Shown here: positions 1 to 9,275 of the stretch, piece after piece
Layout: every line of letters starts with the position of its first letter
How positions within the stretch are numbered: the first letter of the stretch is position 1
Origin: Bacteroidota bacterium
GTDB taxonomy: Bacteria > Bacteroidota > Ignavibacteria > Tepidaquicellales > Tepidaquicellaceae
Length of the DNA: 64,000 bases
Assembly: GCA_018266835.1 (NCBI GenBank)
Contig: JAFDZP010000002.1
Coordinates: 572,419 to 636,418 of the forward strand
Reading direction: 5' to 3'
Program-made: the position numbers and the translations under genes
Notes under the pieces: generated by a model
Told to the model about the DNA's origin: nothing
The model's input: the letters and a program-made list of their open reading frames with translations, nothing else
The model's database searches: none

Positions 1-588
1 CCATTGAGTAGGATTAACTATTAAAGTTGAACCTCCAATAAAAAATAATGAAGCTACAAACAAACAGACTAATCCCCAACCACCGAATGTTGTTTTTGTT
101 TGTTTTAGACCCGATTCATATTCAGTTACTTCTTCAGGAATTTTACCTTCGTGTTTATCGCTTTCAATAACTTCTTTTAATGAGTCAACTATTTCTTCAA
201 TATCAAAATTAGCTTTATACTTATACACAAGTGTTATACCCAGATAGTAAAGAATTGATGATGCAATCATCATTCCTACAACTGCTGTTTTTGTTTCATA
301 CATGAACTGCATGTAAACAAATGTTGCTGAAAGCACAGGAATGACTCCAAGTCCGAGCCCGACACCTTTACTGAATATCAGTTTGTCTAAGATATCACAA
401 GCAAAGCGATAGTAAATTGTTCTGCGGTTATTTCTTCCTTTACGGTTGAAATAAACAGAGAAAATCGTTCCGCCGATTGTTGCTCCCATATAAGGAAAGA
501 ACAATGCAAGTGAAATAAATAAAACAAATCTTAATACCTGTAAGTGAGTTTCATTTGCCGGTATTACAATTTCGTTAAGAAAATCCAT
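1..588 (-). CDS. multi-pass membrane protein, 3' end cut off by window edge
   Basis: The reading frame opens with ATG at 588 (MDFLNEIVIPANETHLQ) and stays open to base 1, giving 196 residues without a stop; the C-terminus lies outside the window. It has a hydrophobic stretch near residues 22-40, another pair around 85-125 split by a short loop, an acidic soluble loop rich in Glu and Lys, and a further hydrophobic segment near the cut. I see no heme or metal motif in the visible part and do not recognise the family. It is the last visible gene of the respiratory operon, 22 bases after ctaB, so a role in oxidase assembly or electron transfer is an inference from position only. Confidence 0.75.
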   Translation of the reverse strand, partial: MDFLNEIVIPANETHLQVLRFVLFISLALFFPYMGATIGGTIFSVYFNRKGRNNRRTIYYRFACDILDKLIFSKGVGLGLGVIPVLSATFVYMQFMYETKTAVVGMMIASSILYYLGITLVYKYKANFDIEEIVDSLKEVIESDKHEGKIPEEVTEYESGLKQTKTTFGGWGLVCLFVASLFFIGGSTLIVNPTQW

Positions 589-610
589 TAATAAATCCTT
601 TCAAAAACTT

Positions 611-1495
611 TTATAGTATTTTTACTAATTTATCTATTGAAACAGATGTAATTATTACAAGTGTATAAATATTTATTCTAACAAATGTGTTAAGTAAATT
701 TTTCTTTTCAGCAGGTGAAGTAAGAAATTTATAAGACTCGTAAATGAACCATACTGATAAAGCAAAAATTACAAAACTTGTGATATTAAAATTCAGCATT
801 CCTGAAACAGGAATTAAAAGAGCAACACTAACAGTCGGTAAAATCCAAAAGAAAGTAATCTTCTTTAACTGCTCAGAAGAAAATTTACTTTTCAATGTAG
901 GATAACCGCCTTTTTCATAATCTTCACCGTAAATCATAACTAAAATCCAGAAGTGAGGAATCTGCCACATGAACATATATAGTGCAAGCACCCAGATGTT
1001 TGGATTTGCTATATCCGCTCCGCTTGCAACCCATCCTGCTACAGGAGGCAAAGCTCCTACTAATGCACCCGGAATAATAGCGAAGGGAGTAACTTTTTTT
1101 AACGGAGTATAAATTCCGTTATACCAGAATAATGTTACAAGTCCTACTATTAAACACTCAATATTAGAACCTAAAAGAATTACAACACTTCCTAAAATTA
1201 TTATTGATAAAGAAACAAGTAATGCCGTTCTTCTCAAAATTAATCCGGCAGGAATAGGACGGGATTTTGTTCTATCCATTAAGATATCTGAATCTGATTC
1301 CTGAACCTGATTCAAAGCTGAAGCTCCACATGCTAAAAGAAATATACCAACAACCGGATAAATAATATCGGCACCTAACATGTAGGAACCGGTAATAAAT
1401 CCCAGTGCAGTTGTAAGAGCAACAAAGAAAGTTATCTTCACTTTGCAAAGGTCACTGATGACTTTTATAGTGGATCTGAATGAAGATGATACCAA
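611..1495 (-). CDS. ctaB: protoheme IX farnesyltransferase (heme O synthase)
   Basis: This integral membrane enzyme adds a farnesyl group to heme B to make heme O, the precursor of heme A for the oxidase encoded just upstream. The UbiA-family diphosphate-binding signature is clear near residues 61-81 (N-Q-x-x-E-x-D-x-D-x-x-M-D-R-T-x-x-R-P), and about eight hydrophobic segments follow. At 294 residues it has the usual family length. No in-frame ATG exists between the upstream stop and the conserved region; the most likely start is the TTG at 1495, directly preceded by an AAGAGAAG purine run, so the exact N-terminus is uncertain. It lies 72 bases after coxB in the same direction. A heme A synthase (ctaA) is not visible in this window. 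Confidence 0.93.
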   Translation of the reverse strand: MVSSSFRSTIKVISDLCKVKITFFVALTTALGFITGSYMLGADIIYPVVGIFLLACGASALNQVQESDSDILMDRTKSRPIPAGLILRRTALLVSLSIIILGSVVILLGSNIECLIVGLVTLFWYNGIYTPLKKVTPFAIIPGALVGALPPVAGWVASGADIANPNIWVLALYMFMWQIPHFWILVMIYGEDYEKGGYPTLKSKFSSEQLKKITFFWILPTVSVALLIPVSGMLNFNITSFVIFALSVWFIYESYKFLTSPAEKKNLLNTFVRINIYTLVIITSVSIDKLVKIL

Positions 1496-1567
1496 TTCTT
1501 CTCTTACTATTATTGTTTCTTTATGTGTGTTTACTGTTTCGATTGTATTATTCTAAAACTTTTTAAA

Positions 1568-2335
1568 CTATTTTTTAACAGAATCTTTTTTAATTGCATC
1601 GGGTGGAGTCTTCATATCTTTCTTAGTTGTGTCAGTTCCTTTTTTTGTTGTATCAACAGGAGTTGATGTAGTCTTTAACGAATCCTTCATACCGCCAGTC
1701 TTAAGTGAATCTGTGGTCTTTTTAGTTGTGTCTGGAACAGGTAATTCTTTTACCCACTTCTCAAATTTATCAACAGGAATGACCATCAATACTGCATACA
1801 TATATGAGTGATTCATTCCGCAGTACTCAGCACAGGCTATATCATATCTTCCTTCATGCTCAGGGTTAAACCAGAGTCTGTTTGTCTTTCCGGGTATAGC
1901 ATCTTCTTTAACTCTTTGTGATGGAATATAGAAACTGTGATTAACATCGTTTGATTGAATTTCCATCTTGATATTCTTACCTACAGGCACAAAAAGAGTA
2001 TCGCTTTTTTTCTTTGTTTCAGGATATTCAAAGGTCCATTTCCACATCTGACCTGTTACTTTGATCACATATGCGTCAGCAGGTATATCTCTTAAATTTT
2101 TATAGCCGTTGTATCCATAGAAAAACATTACCATTACAAGAATTGTCGGAAGGACAGTCCATGTAATTTCAAGTGTTGTATTTCCGTGAATATTTTCTGC
2201 AACAGGATTCTTTTTTCTGCTGTATCTGAAGCAGAAATAAACCATTGATACCGTTACCAGCAGCAGGAGTATAATCGAACAGCCGATAATGAACATCATT
2301 GTTTCATCTGTTTGTGCTATTATATTGGGTCTCAT
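1568..2335 (-). CDS. coxB: cytochrome c oxidase subunit II (CuA subunit)
   Basis: Subunit II receives electrons from cytochrome c through its binuclear CuA centre on the periplasmic side. Two membrane helices (about residues 13-36 and 55-75) precede a cupredoxin domain. All CuA ligands are present: His133, Cys168, Glu170, Cys172, His176 and Met179. The tail after residue 200 is a low-complexity run of Lys, Thr and Asp with no cytochrome c domain, so this is not a caa3-type fusion; electrons probably come from one of the separate c-type hemes of the operon. The gene is separated by two bases from coxD, consistent with translational coupling. ATG start at 2335. Confidence 0.96.
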   Translation of the reverse strand: MRPNIIAQTDETMMFIIGCSIILLLLVTVSMVYFCFRYSRKKNPVAENIHGNTTLEITWTVLPTILVMVMFFYGYNGYKNLRDIPADAYVIKVTGQMWKWTFEYPETKKKSDTLFVPVGKNIKMEIQSNDVNHSFYIPSQRVKEDAIPGKTNRLWFNPEHEGRYDIACAEYCGMNHSYMYAVLMVIPVDKFEKWVKELPVPDTTKKTTDSLKTGGMKDSLKTTSTPVDTTKKGTDTTKKDMKTPPDAIKKDSVKK

Positions 2336-2337
2336 AT

Positions 2338-2649
2338 TTAAGGAGTTCTAAAAATTAAATCAAAAAATGTTAAACCTATCATTGTTGCAAAAATTACTAT
2401 GCATACTGCTATAAAAACTTTAAAGATAGGCGTGTCAAATTTTACGTGCATAAAATAGTTTGCCACAAGACATGTCTTTATTGTAGCAATTACTAAAGCC
2501 ACAGTCAATGTCAGTGAACCAAGATTAATACCTGCAACTGAAACAGTCACTGCCGTCAAAGCAAGAAGCCCAAAGAATACCAGAACGTAAATTCCGTATC
2601 CGTGAGCATGTGCCTCGTGTTCTTCTGCTTTATGTGTATCTATATCCAT
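2338..2649 (-). CDS. coxD: cytochrome c oxidase subunit IV (prokaryotic type)
   Basis: This is a 103-residue protein with a His-rich N-terminus (HKAEEHEAHAHG) and three hydrophobic segments, the usual shape of the small bacterial subunit IV (COX4_pro/CyoD-like). The family stabilises the oxidase core and has no redox centre. It sits between coxC and coxB, with only 38 bases to coxC and two to coxB. Family assignment rests on length, membrane topology and position rather than on a catalytic motif. Confidence 0.88.
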   Translation of the reverse strand: MDIDTHKAEEHEAHAHGYGIYVLVFFGLLALTAVTVSVAGINLGSLTLTVALVIATIKTCLVANYFMHVKFDTPIFKVFIAVCIVIFATMIGLTFFDLIFRTP

Positions 2650-2687
2650 TATGTAAAAATTAGTTTAAAGTCACTTGATAAATTCAA

Positions 2688-3350
2688 TTAATGAATTAAA
2701 TAGAATAACGGGAATAAGAAAATCCAGATCACATCAACTAAGTGCCAGTATAATCCAGCATTTTCAAGTTTCTGATAATTATCGTGAGTAATTTTATTTT
2801 TCTGAATCATTACCATAATTGTTCCGATGAAAATCATACCTACTATAATGTGAAGTCCGTGAAGTCCTGTCATTACATAATACAATCCGAAGAATACAAC
2901 TTCACCTTCGCTCATATCTGCAAGAGCCGGTCCTTTAGGATAAATACCTAAATGAATTTTATGTGTCCATTCAAAATATTTATTCACCATAAATGCTGCG
3001 CCGCATGCCTGAGTAAACCATAAGAATCCTAAACAAAGTCCTTTATTTTTTCTTTGTAAAGCAACAATGCCAAGAACTACTGCGCATGAGCTCGCAAGAA
3101 GAATAATAGTATTAATTGTTCCTATGTATGTATCGAGTTCAGCAGCCGCTACTTTATATGCATCACTGTAGATAAATCTGTACGACGCATAGAGAATAAA
3201 CATACCGCCGAAAAGAAGAACTTCTGTAAACAGGAACAGCCACATTCCCATTTTTGAACCCATATCATCGCGATGTACATGTTCACCAACATGTGCATGT
3301 GCTTCGTGTACATGCTCCTGGTGAACGACAACTTCAGAATTTTGAGACAT
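2688..3350 (-). CDS. coxC: cytochrome c oxidase subunit III
   Basis: The 220-residue protein begins with a His/Glu-rich soluble segment (residues 1-30) and then has five membrane helices, as in the five-helix bacterial subunit III group. Family features include the GMWLFLFTEVLLFGG segment at the first helix, the membrane Glu, and the C-terminal block ending YWHLVDVIWIFLFPLFYL. Subunit III has no metal centre; it supports proton uptake and stability of subunit I. It lies between coxA and coxD in the operon. ATG start at 3350. Confidence 0.95.
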   Translation of the reverse strand: MSQNSEVVVHQEHVHEAHAHVGEHVHRDDMGSKMGMWLFLFTEVLLFGGMFILYASYRFIYSDAYKVAAAELDTYIGTINTIILLASSCAVVLGIVALQRKNKGLCLGFLWFTQACGAAFMVNKYFEWTHKIHLGIYPKGPALADMSEGEVVFFGLYYVMTGLHGLHIIVGMIFIGTIMVMIQKNKITHDNYQKLENAGLYWHLVDVIWIFLFPLFYLIH

Positions 3351-3399
3351 TGAAAATTATTATTTTTCTAAAATTATAAATATTCTGTTAACTAAACTA

Positions 3400-5067
3400 T
3401 TAGTGTTTTAACTGATGCTTTACTTTTGACTCAATCAAACCTTCTCTGTCGTAAGGTCCTTTTGTTACAACAGGAATTTCTTCAAAGTTTTCCATTGGCG
3501 GTGGTGATGGAACAGTCCACTCTAATGTAGTCGAATCCCATGGATTAGCCGGGGCAACAGCACCTTGTCTTAATCCTCTTAGTAAATTTGCAAACATCAA
3601 CAGAATTCCTGAAATCATAATCCATGAACCTACTGTTGAAATTACATGGTAGACCTGGAACTCAGGTAGGTAATCATAATATCTTCTTGGCATTCCTAAA
3701 TATCCTGCAATGAACATAGGGAAATATAATCCGTTGAAACCGATTACGAAAATTATACATGCAAGCTTTGCAACTTTTTCATTATACATTCTTCCGAACA
3801 TTTTCGGGAACCAGTAATGAAGTGATGCAAAGAATAATATACCCATACCTCCAAACATAACGTAATGGAAGTGGGCTACAACGAAGTATGTATCTGTTAA
3901 ATGAATGTCTGTATTTAATGTACCTAAAACTAATCCTGTTAATCCGCCGATTGAGAATACAAAAATAAAGCAAAGAGCATAAAGCATAGGAGCAGTAACT
4001 TCGATAGAACCTCTGTATAAAGAAGCTACCCAGTTGAATACTTTAACACCTGTAGGGATAGCAACAAGGAATGTAAGAAGCGAGAAAATTACGTTTGATG
4101 TATCGCTTGTTCCTGCTGAGAACATATGATGCCCCCATACTAAATAACCTACTAATGCAATAGCAAGAGTTGACATTGCAATCGGTGTATATCCGAAAAT
4201 CGGTTTACGTGAGAATGTTGCAATAATATCCGATACAACACCCATCGCAGGTAAAATCATAATATATACAGCAGGGTGGGAATATATCCAGAATAAATGC
4301 TGATAAAGTAACGGATCGCCGCCAAGAGCAGGATCAAATACTCCAATACCTAAAGTTCTTTCAAGAATTACTAAAACTAATGTGATACCGATAACAGGAG
4401 TTGCAAGAACCTGAATCCATGCTGTTCCGTAAATACCCCAGCAGAATAAAGGCATCTTGAAGAATGTCATGCCCGGGGCACGCATTCTGTGAATTGTTGT
4501 AATGAAGTTTAAACCTGTTAATATAGAGGAGAATCCAAGAACAAATGCTGCAAAAACTGTTAACGAAACGTTAGTAGTTGTTCTGATACTGTAAGGTACA
4601 TAAAATGTCCAGCCTGTATCAGCTGCTCCTGTTCCTGTGAATAATGATATAAGAGCGATAATTCCGCCGGCAATATATAAATACCATGAAAGTAAATTCA
4701 GTCTCGGGAAAATAACGTCCTTTGCTCCGATCTGAATCGGCATTATGAAGTTACCGAACACTGCAGGTACGCCCGGAATTATAAACAAGAATACCATTAT
4801 AACTCCGTGAAGAGTAAATAATGTATTGTATGTCTGGGGCTTCATTATTGTAGCGCCCGGAGTAAGCATTTCTAATCTCATCAAAAAGCCGAAAGTCATT
4901 GCCGTCAGAAAGAAACCTATCATGACGAGCAAATACATAAGGCCGATTCTTTTATGGTCGACTGTTAATAGCCATGACCATATGCCTTTGTGTTTACTTT
5001 CCTGCTTATAAAAGTCAACCAGTTTTCCCTTTGGTTCTGCGGGAACTGCGATTGAACCATTAGCCAT
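3400..5067 (-). CDS. coxA: cytochrome c oxidase subunit I, A2-type heme-copper oxidase
   Basis: The catalytic subunit reduces O2 to water at a heme-CuB site and pumps protons. Twelve membrane segments are evident in 555 residues. Low-spin heme ligands are His87 and His401 and the high-spin heme ligand is His399; CuB ligands are His264, His313 and His314, with the cross-linked Tyr268. At the helix VI site the sequence is YSHPAVY (262-268), without the Glu of the A1-type GHPEVY. That YS motif is the hallmark of A2-type oxidases. The start ATG at 5067 overlaps the end of the SCO gene by eight bases, so the two are translationally coupled. Confidence 0.97.
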   Translation of the reverse strand: MANGSIAVPAEPKGKLVDFYKQESKHKGIWSWLLTVDHKRIGLMYLLVMIGFFLTAMTFGFLMRLEMLTPGATIMKPQTYNTLFTLHGVIMVFLFIIPGVPAVFGNFIMPIQIGAKDVIFPRLNLLSWYLYIAGGIIALISLFTGTGAADTGWTFYVPYSIRTTTNVSLTVFAAFVLGFSSILTGLNFITTIHRMRAPGMTFFKMPLFCWGIYGTAWIQVLATPVIGITLVLVILERTLGIGVFDPALGGDPLLYQHLFWIYSHPAVYIMILPAMGVVSDIIATFSRKPIFGYTPIAMSTLAIALVGYLVWGHHMFSAGTSDTSNVIFSLLTFLVAIPTGVKVFNWVASLYRGSIEVTAPMLYALCFIFVFSIGGLTGLVLGTLNTDIHLTDTYFVVAHFHYVMFGGMGILFFASLHYWFPKMFGRMYNEKVAKLACIIFVIGFNGLYFPMFIAGYLGMPRRYYDYLPEFQVYHVISTVGSWIMISGILLMFANLLRGLRQGAVAPANPWDSTTLEWTVPSPPPMENFEEIPVVTKGPYDREGLIESKVKHQLKH

Positions 5068-5875
5068 TTGTTTTATCCTCTGTTATTAAATTTGTTTTTT
5101 TCTTTTTAAGAAAAAGAATACTCGAAAAAATTATAAGTAATACTAAAACTCCGCCGCCTGCAACCCTTGTAATATTTAGAACATATTTCTTTGCATCAGG
5201 ATTGTAGCTGAAACAAAACTGAACTATCTTTGCTATCGAAGTTCCTGTTTTGCCTTGTGAAGCTTCCAGTATTGCAAGCTTAAAATCAAACGGATTAAAA
5301 TCTGTACCGAATAAATATCTTGTTATCTTTCCGTCAGGAGAAACTGCCATAATTGCAGCTCCGTGGACATAATCATTTCCCTCCTTTTTAACATAAAACC
5401 CAAGTGCATCACAAAGTTTATCAATGTTTGCACTATCAGCTGTTAAAAACTGCCAGGCGTTTTGTGGGATTTCCCTGTGCAAAGTAGTGTAATAATTTTG
5501 TTTTTTCTCTGCAGCCATCACATAATTTTCCTGAGGGTTGAAGCTCACTGAAATTACGTTGAAATCTTTTCCTGCATCTAAATCGACTTTATCAATAACG
5601 TCTGCAAGTCCGTTTGAAAGCGGACTGCAAATTCCGGGACAACGGAAATATATTAAAGAAATTATTGTTGGCTTTCCGTTTATATAATCTTTTAAAGGAT
5701 GCGGCACTCCTTTTTCATCAAACAGAACTATATCCTGCGGAACTGTCTGACCTGTTTTTTCACTTATGCCAACTTCCTTTTTTGTACTGCCGGTGTTGCT
5801 TTCATCAGCTTTTACAACTACAACATTTAACAACGAAACTAATAAAAGCAAACATAGAATGTTTACTTTTTTCAT
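5060..5875 (-). CDS. SCO1/SenC family copper chaperone for CuA assembly
   Basis: SCO proteins deliver copper to, or reduce, the CuA site of coxB. This 271-residue protein has an N-terminal signal segment, a thioredoxin-like fold with the CxxxC motif Cys79-Pro-Gly-Ile-Cys83, and the partner His171 of the SCO copper site. Unusually for a simple SCO it also has a hydrophobic segment near the C-terminus (VLVLLIIFSSILFL), so it is probably anchored by the C-terminal helix with the copper site outside. It is located directly upstream of coxA with an eight-base overlap, and 10 bases after the cytochrome c gene. Confidence 0.93.
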   Translation of the reverse strand: MKKVNILCLLLLVSLLNVVVVKADESNTGSTKKEVGISEKTGQTVPQDIVLFDEKGVPHPLKDYINGKPTIISLIYFRCPGICSPLSNGLADVIDKVDLDAGKDFNVISVSFNPQENYVMAAEKKQNYYTTLHREIPQNAWQFLTADSANIDKLCDALGFYVKKEGNDYVHGAAIMAVSPDGKITRYLFGTDFNPFDFKLAILEASQGKTGTSIAKIVQFCFSYNPDAKKYVLNITRVAGGGVLVLLIIFSSILFLKKKKTNLITEDKTNG

Positions 5876-5885
5876 ATAACCTTTC

Positions 5886-6830
5886 TTAAACTTTTATTGT
5901 GCTAAATACACCTTTAAGGTAAGTATAGAGCTGGTTCCATTCATCATCGGATAAATTCATAATCTCTGTTTTAAATCCTGCAACGTATGGGTCGCTCATT
6001 ATCAATTTAACCAAATCGTTTTTATTATCATTCCATTTAAGGTTGTCTGCAAGGAAATTCACTGCTTTAACTCTGTCTCTAACTTTACTTTTAAATAATA
6101 CTGCTCCTGCATCAGTTGTATTTGAAGAAATATTCAAATCAATTTTCATTATCAGGCTGTCTCTTCCTGCATCATCACCAAGGACTTTTTTAATAGCATC
6201 TTTTACAGGAATCTGATTAGGCTGCTTAACACCTTTTGATAAGCTGTAAGCATCATCAAGCGCTTTCAAATTTTCCTGTTTTACAGCAGGATAATTCGGA
6301 TTCAAAGTTCTTAAGAAATTAATAATTGCAATTCTATCTTCCGGCGGAATATTTGCATAGCTGGCCATACCTCTGTTTGTAATGCCTTCCTGTAAAGTAA
6401 TGTACATGCTTTCAAAGTTAGGTCCGTTTGTCCAGCCTGAAAGCTCATGAAAATTTCTTGGCTTTGGATTTAAATTTGCTCCTGCAGGTCCGTCGCCTTT
6501 TCCTTCAGGTCCGTGGCATGGTGAACATGTTGTTTCAAATAATCCTTTTCCTTTTGCAACAAGCTCGGGAGTAGAAACAGATAATTTATACACATCAACC
6601 GGAGGTGATGTAATTCCTTTTTTCATTGCAATATCAAGCATGAATGCCTGAGCAGAATCCAACTGTTTAGGTAAAAGATCTTTTGAGTTCATCGCAATGA
6701 AATCAATATTCTTAAAGTATGTATATCCCGCAGTTATAATCGCAATCAAAACGAAGATATATATCACTCCGTAAAACGGAAGCGAGTTTTTTAACTTCGA
6801 TGAATATTCTGTATTATTATCTTGTTCCAT
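5886..6830 (-). CDS. membrane-anchored monoheme cytochrome c of the ACIII-oxidase operon
   Basis: The protein has one membrane helix near residues 20-40 and a cytochrome c domain with a single heme site, CSPCH, followed by GPEGKGDGPAGANLNP. The likely axial Met is in GMASYAN. After the heme domain, about residues 190-314 form a helical Lys/Asp-rich segment with no CxxCH that I do not recognise. It lies between actF and the SCO-coxA genes, so it is well placed to carry electrons from the alternative complex III to CuA of coxB. It may be an additional ActE-like subunit, because the canonical ActE heme domain is already fused to ActD in this operon. Confidence 0.85.
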   Translation of the reverse strand: MEQDNNTEYSSKLKNSLPFYGVIYIFVLIAIITAGYTYFKNIDFIAMNSKDLLPKQLDSAQAFMLDIAMKKGITSPPVDVYKLSVSTPELVAKGKGLFETTCSPCHGPEGKGDGPAGANLNPKPRNFHELSGWTNGPNFESMYITLQEGITNRGMASYANIPPEDRIAIINFLRTLNPNYPAVKQENLKALDDAYSLSKGVKQPNQIPVKDAIKKVLGDDAGRDSLIMKIDLNISSNTTDAGAVLFKSKVRDRVKAVNFLADNLKWNDNKNDLVKLIMSDPYVAGFKTEIMNLSDDEWNQLYTYLKGVFSTIKV

Positions 6831-6857
6831 ATATTAAACTTATTCTTATAGTATAAA

Positions 6858-8024
6858 TTATAATGTGAAATTTAAACCTGCTTCTAATTTCGGATCTCCG
6901 ACAGGTGTAATGCTTTCTTTATTAGCCTTCATGCTGAATACAATCATAATTAATCCCGGTGCAAACAACAATATTCCGAGCTCCTGCCATCCGAAAACTG
7001 GTCCGTGACCGTAAGAAGGCATTATTTCCCAATATAAGTCAAGCATGTGTGCAAGTATCATCCAGACACTCATTACTTTTAAAACTTTCAGGTTTACTTT
7101 TATGCTTCTTGGTAATAAAATCAGGAACGGAATTACAAAATGGAAGAATAAAACTGCCATTGAAACATATTGCCAGCCATTATGCCATCTTGATATATAA
7201 TAAATAGTTTCTTCCGGAATATCTGCGTACCAGATCAAAATATATTGTGAGAAACCAATGTATGCCCAGAAAATATTAAAACCGAAAAGCAAGGTTCCTA
7301 AAGAATAGAAATGATCGTTACCAACTCTTGGACTTAAATAACCGTTCTCTTTTAATTTAATAGCTATGAATGTTGCAACTGCAAGACCACAAACCATTGT
7401 TCCTGCAAAGTAATAAACTCCATAGATTGTTGAGTACCATGTCGGCTCTAGGCTCATCATAAAATCTATAGCTGCCATTGTTAATGTTATGAAGAACAAC
7501 GGAGCAAATACTACCGATAATTTTATATTCCTTCTTGTTAAAGAAGGATCTTTGGTTGTATCCTGTTTCTTTGAATTTTTTGTAAAGAAATAATAAAATA
7601 AAAACCAGACAACCAGACAAAATGCAGTTCTGATAAGGAAAAAGTTAACATTTAAATATGCTTTTTTTGATTGCAGAATTTCACTTCCTGCTACAATATC
7701 GGGATGTGTCCATGAATACAGATCTTTCATGCAGAATAACAATGGGGCAACTAAAATAATAAGCAGCGGTACAATTCCGGACATGAATTCAAAAATTCTT
7801 CTGAACGGAACACTCCATGTTGCGCCTACAAGATATTCTAATGCAGTAAGCAATAATCCGCCGAGCCCAACGCTCGCAAGAAACATATACACCCAGAGAT
7901 AATCATAAGCGCCTCTTTGTTTATCTACTAAGAATGAGATTACTATAATGAGTAATCCTACGGCCGCCATTAAGTAGCCAAGCTTAGAAACTTTATCAGA
8001 TATTGGTTTATTAATTGTGTCCAA
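6858..8024 (-). CDS. actF: alternative complex III subunit ActF (NrfD/PsrC-like membrane subunit)
   Basis: This 388-residue protein has about ten hydrophobic segments and belongs to the NrfD/PsrC-like quinol-binding membrane family by its overall pattern and its place in the act order. In characterised alternative complex III, ActF and ActC are related membrane subunits; ActC is the one usually credited with quinol oxidation. No ATG fits the start: the likely start codon is TTG at 8024 (MDTINKPISDKV), with an in-frame stop a short distance upstream. The gap to the preceding actD-actE gene is 57 bases and the next gene follows after 27. Confidence 0.9.
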   Translation of the reverse strand: MDTINKPISDKVSKLGYLMAAVGLLIIVISFLVDKQRGAYDYLWVYMFLASVGLGGLLLTALEYLVGATWSVPFRRIFEFMSGIVPLLIILVAPLLFCMKDLYSWTHPDIVAGSEILQSKKAYLNVNFFLIRTAFCLVVWFLFYYFFTKNSKKQDTTKDPSLTRRNIKLSVVFAPLFFITLTMAAIDFMMSLEPTWYSTIYGVYYFAGTMVCGLAVATFIAIKLKENGYLSPRVGNDHFYSLGTLLFGFNIFWAYIGFSQYILIWYADIPEETIYYISRWHNGWQYVSMAVLFFHFVIPFLILLPRSIKVNLKVLKVMSVWMILAHMLDLYWEIMPSYGHGPVFGWQELGILLFAPGLIMIVFSMKANKESITPVGDPKLEAGLNFTL

Positions 8025-8081
8025 TGTTAAAAATTTTATTTAATTTTCTTAATTCACTATTCCTGGTGAATTATATTTCAA

Positions 8082-9269
8082 TTACGGTAAATCTGTATCT
8101 TTTGCGTTTTCTGCTCTTTGTAATACTCTAATATAATTTACAATTGCCCATCTGTCATCTCTTGAGATCTGCTTTGCATAGCTCGGCATTACATTCTGTC
8201 CGTTAGTCATTACATTATAAATATTTCCGTCTGCCCAGTCACGAACTTTCTTTGAATGAAGTGTCGGAGGGTTCGGGAACTGACCGTTTAATCTGCTATC
8301 ACCTTGTCCGAAATAACCGTGGCAGGGACTGCAGTATGTGTTAAATTGTTTCTTTCCTCTTTCAATTGAGAACTCACTCATAGGAACAGGATTTGAAAGG
8401 AGTTTTACTAATGAATCAGGCATTCCTGTGTATTCATAAGGCATAAATCCTCTAGCAACAGTTCCGTCAACAGGTCTTTGCATTGAGCGGCCGTCTTTAA
8501 ATAAAGTTGAAGGCTGCTGTGGAGTTACCTTAAACTGATTATGCATCCAGTCATAAGGAAGAATATTAACTAACTTCCCTATTGCTCCGTAACCGCCTAA
8601 TGCGGTAACGATTGCAACTACTATTAATAAGTAAATAAATTTCTTTTCAAATATCGGAGTTCTTTTAACAAGGTTTTCTTCAGGGAAATAAACAACACCT
8701 ACATCTTTTCCGCCGACTCCTGCTAAAAACGATTTTACCTTTTCTATATCAAACTGTGCATCATCTGCTTCGATAGCTATTCCGTATTTTTCAGTTGAAG
8801 CCCATTTCATAAAATCTGTATCATGCAATGGATTACTGATTTGCGGCAGCTTATTCCAGAGCAGCAACATACCGAAAATAGATAATACCCCTGTCAGCAA
8901 AATTGTTAGCTCAAACATAATCGGCACTGAAGCAGTCAGATTAAAGTAAGGCTTGCCGCCTATTATATTTTTATAATCTATTCCTGACATATACCCTATC
9001 ATACTAACTGCAGTTGTAAGACCTGCAAGACCTGCGACGAAAGCAAATTTTCCAACCATTGTGTCTTTCAGTCTCATAGCAGCGTCCATGCCATGAACGG
9101 GATATGGAGTGTATACGTCATACTTGTCATATCCTGCATTTGAAGTTTCCCTCGCTGCATGGATAATTTCATCCGGCGTATTGAATATAGCGGTTACAGA
9201 ATGTACTTTATTAGACCTTGGTACGTCCTGCGCTAATTCTTCGTCTAATTTTAAAATCTTTTTAAGCAT
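8082..9269 (-). CDS. actDE: ActD-ActE fusion: DUF3341 domain plus monoheme cytochrome c
   Basis: Residues 1 to about 180 match the ActD/DUF3341 pattern: a soluble N-terminus with the YDVYTPYPVHGMD segment, then two membrane helices. A further membrane helix (around residue 215) leads to a cytochrome c domain with heme motif CSPCH followed by GYFGQGDS, and an axial Met candidate in NVMPSYAK. In the reference operons ActD and ActE are usually separate genes, so here one polypeptide would both associate with ActC and hold the terminal heme of the complex. It is six bases from actC. ATG start at 9269 is well supported. Confidence 0.9.
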   Translation of the reverse strand: MLKKILKLDEELAQDVPRSNKVHSVTAIFNTPDEIIHAARETSNAGYDKYDVYTPYPVHGMDAAMRLKDTMVGKFAFVAGLAGLTTAVSMIGYMSGIDYKNIIGGKPYFNLTASVPIMFELTILLTGVLSIFGMLLLWNKLPQISNPLHDTDFMKWASTEKYGIAIEADDAQFDIEKVKSFLAGVGGKDVGVVYFPEENLVKRTPIFEKKFIYLLIVVAIVTALGGYGAIGKLVNILPYDWMHNQFKVTPQQPSTLFKDGRSMQRPVDGTVARGFMPYEYTGMPDSLVKLLSNPVPMSEFSIERGKKQFNTYCSPCHGYFGQGDSRLNGQFPNPPTLHSKKVRDWADGNIYNVMTNGQNVMPSYAKQISRDDRWAIVNYIRVLQRAENAKDTDLP

Positions 9270-9275
9270 AAACTA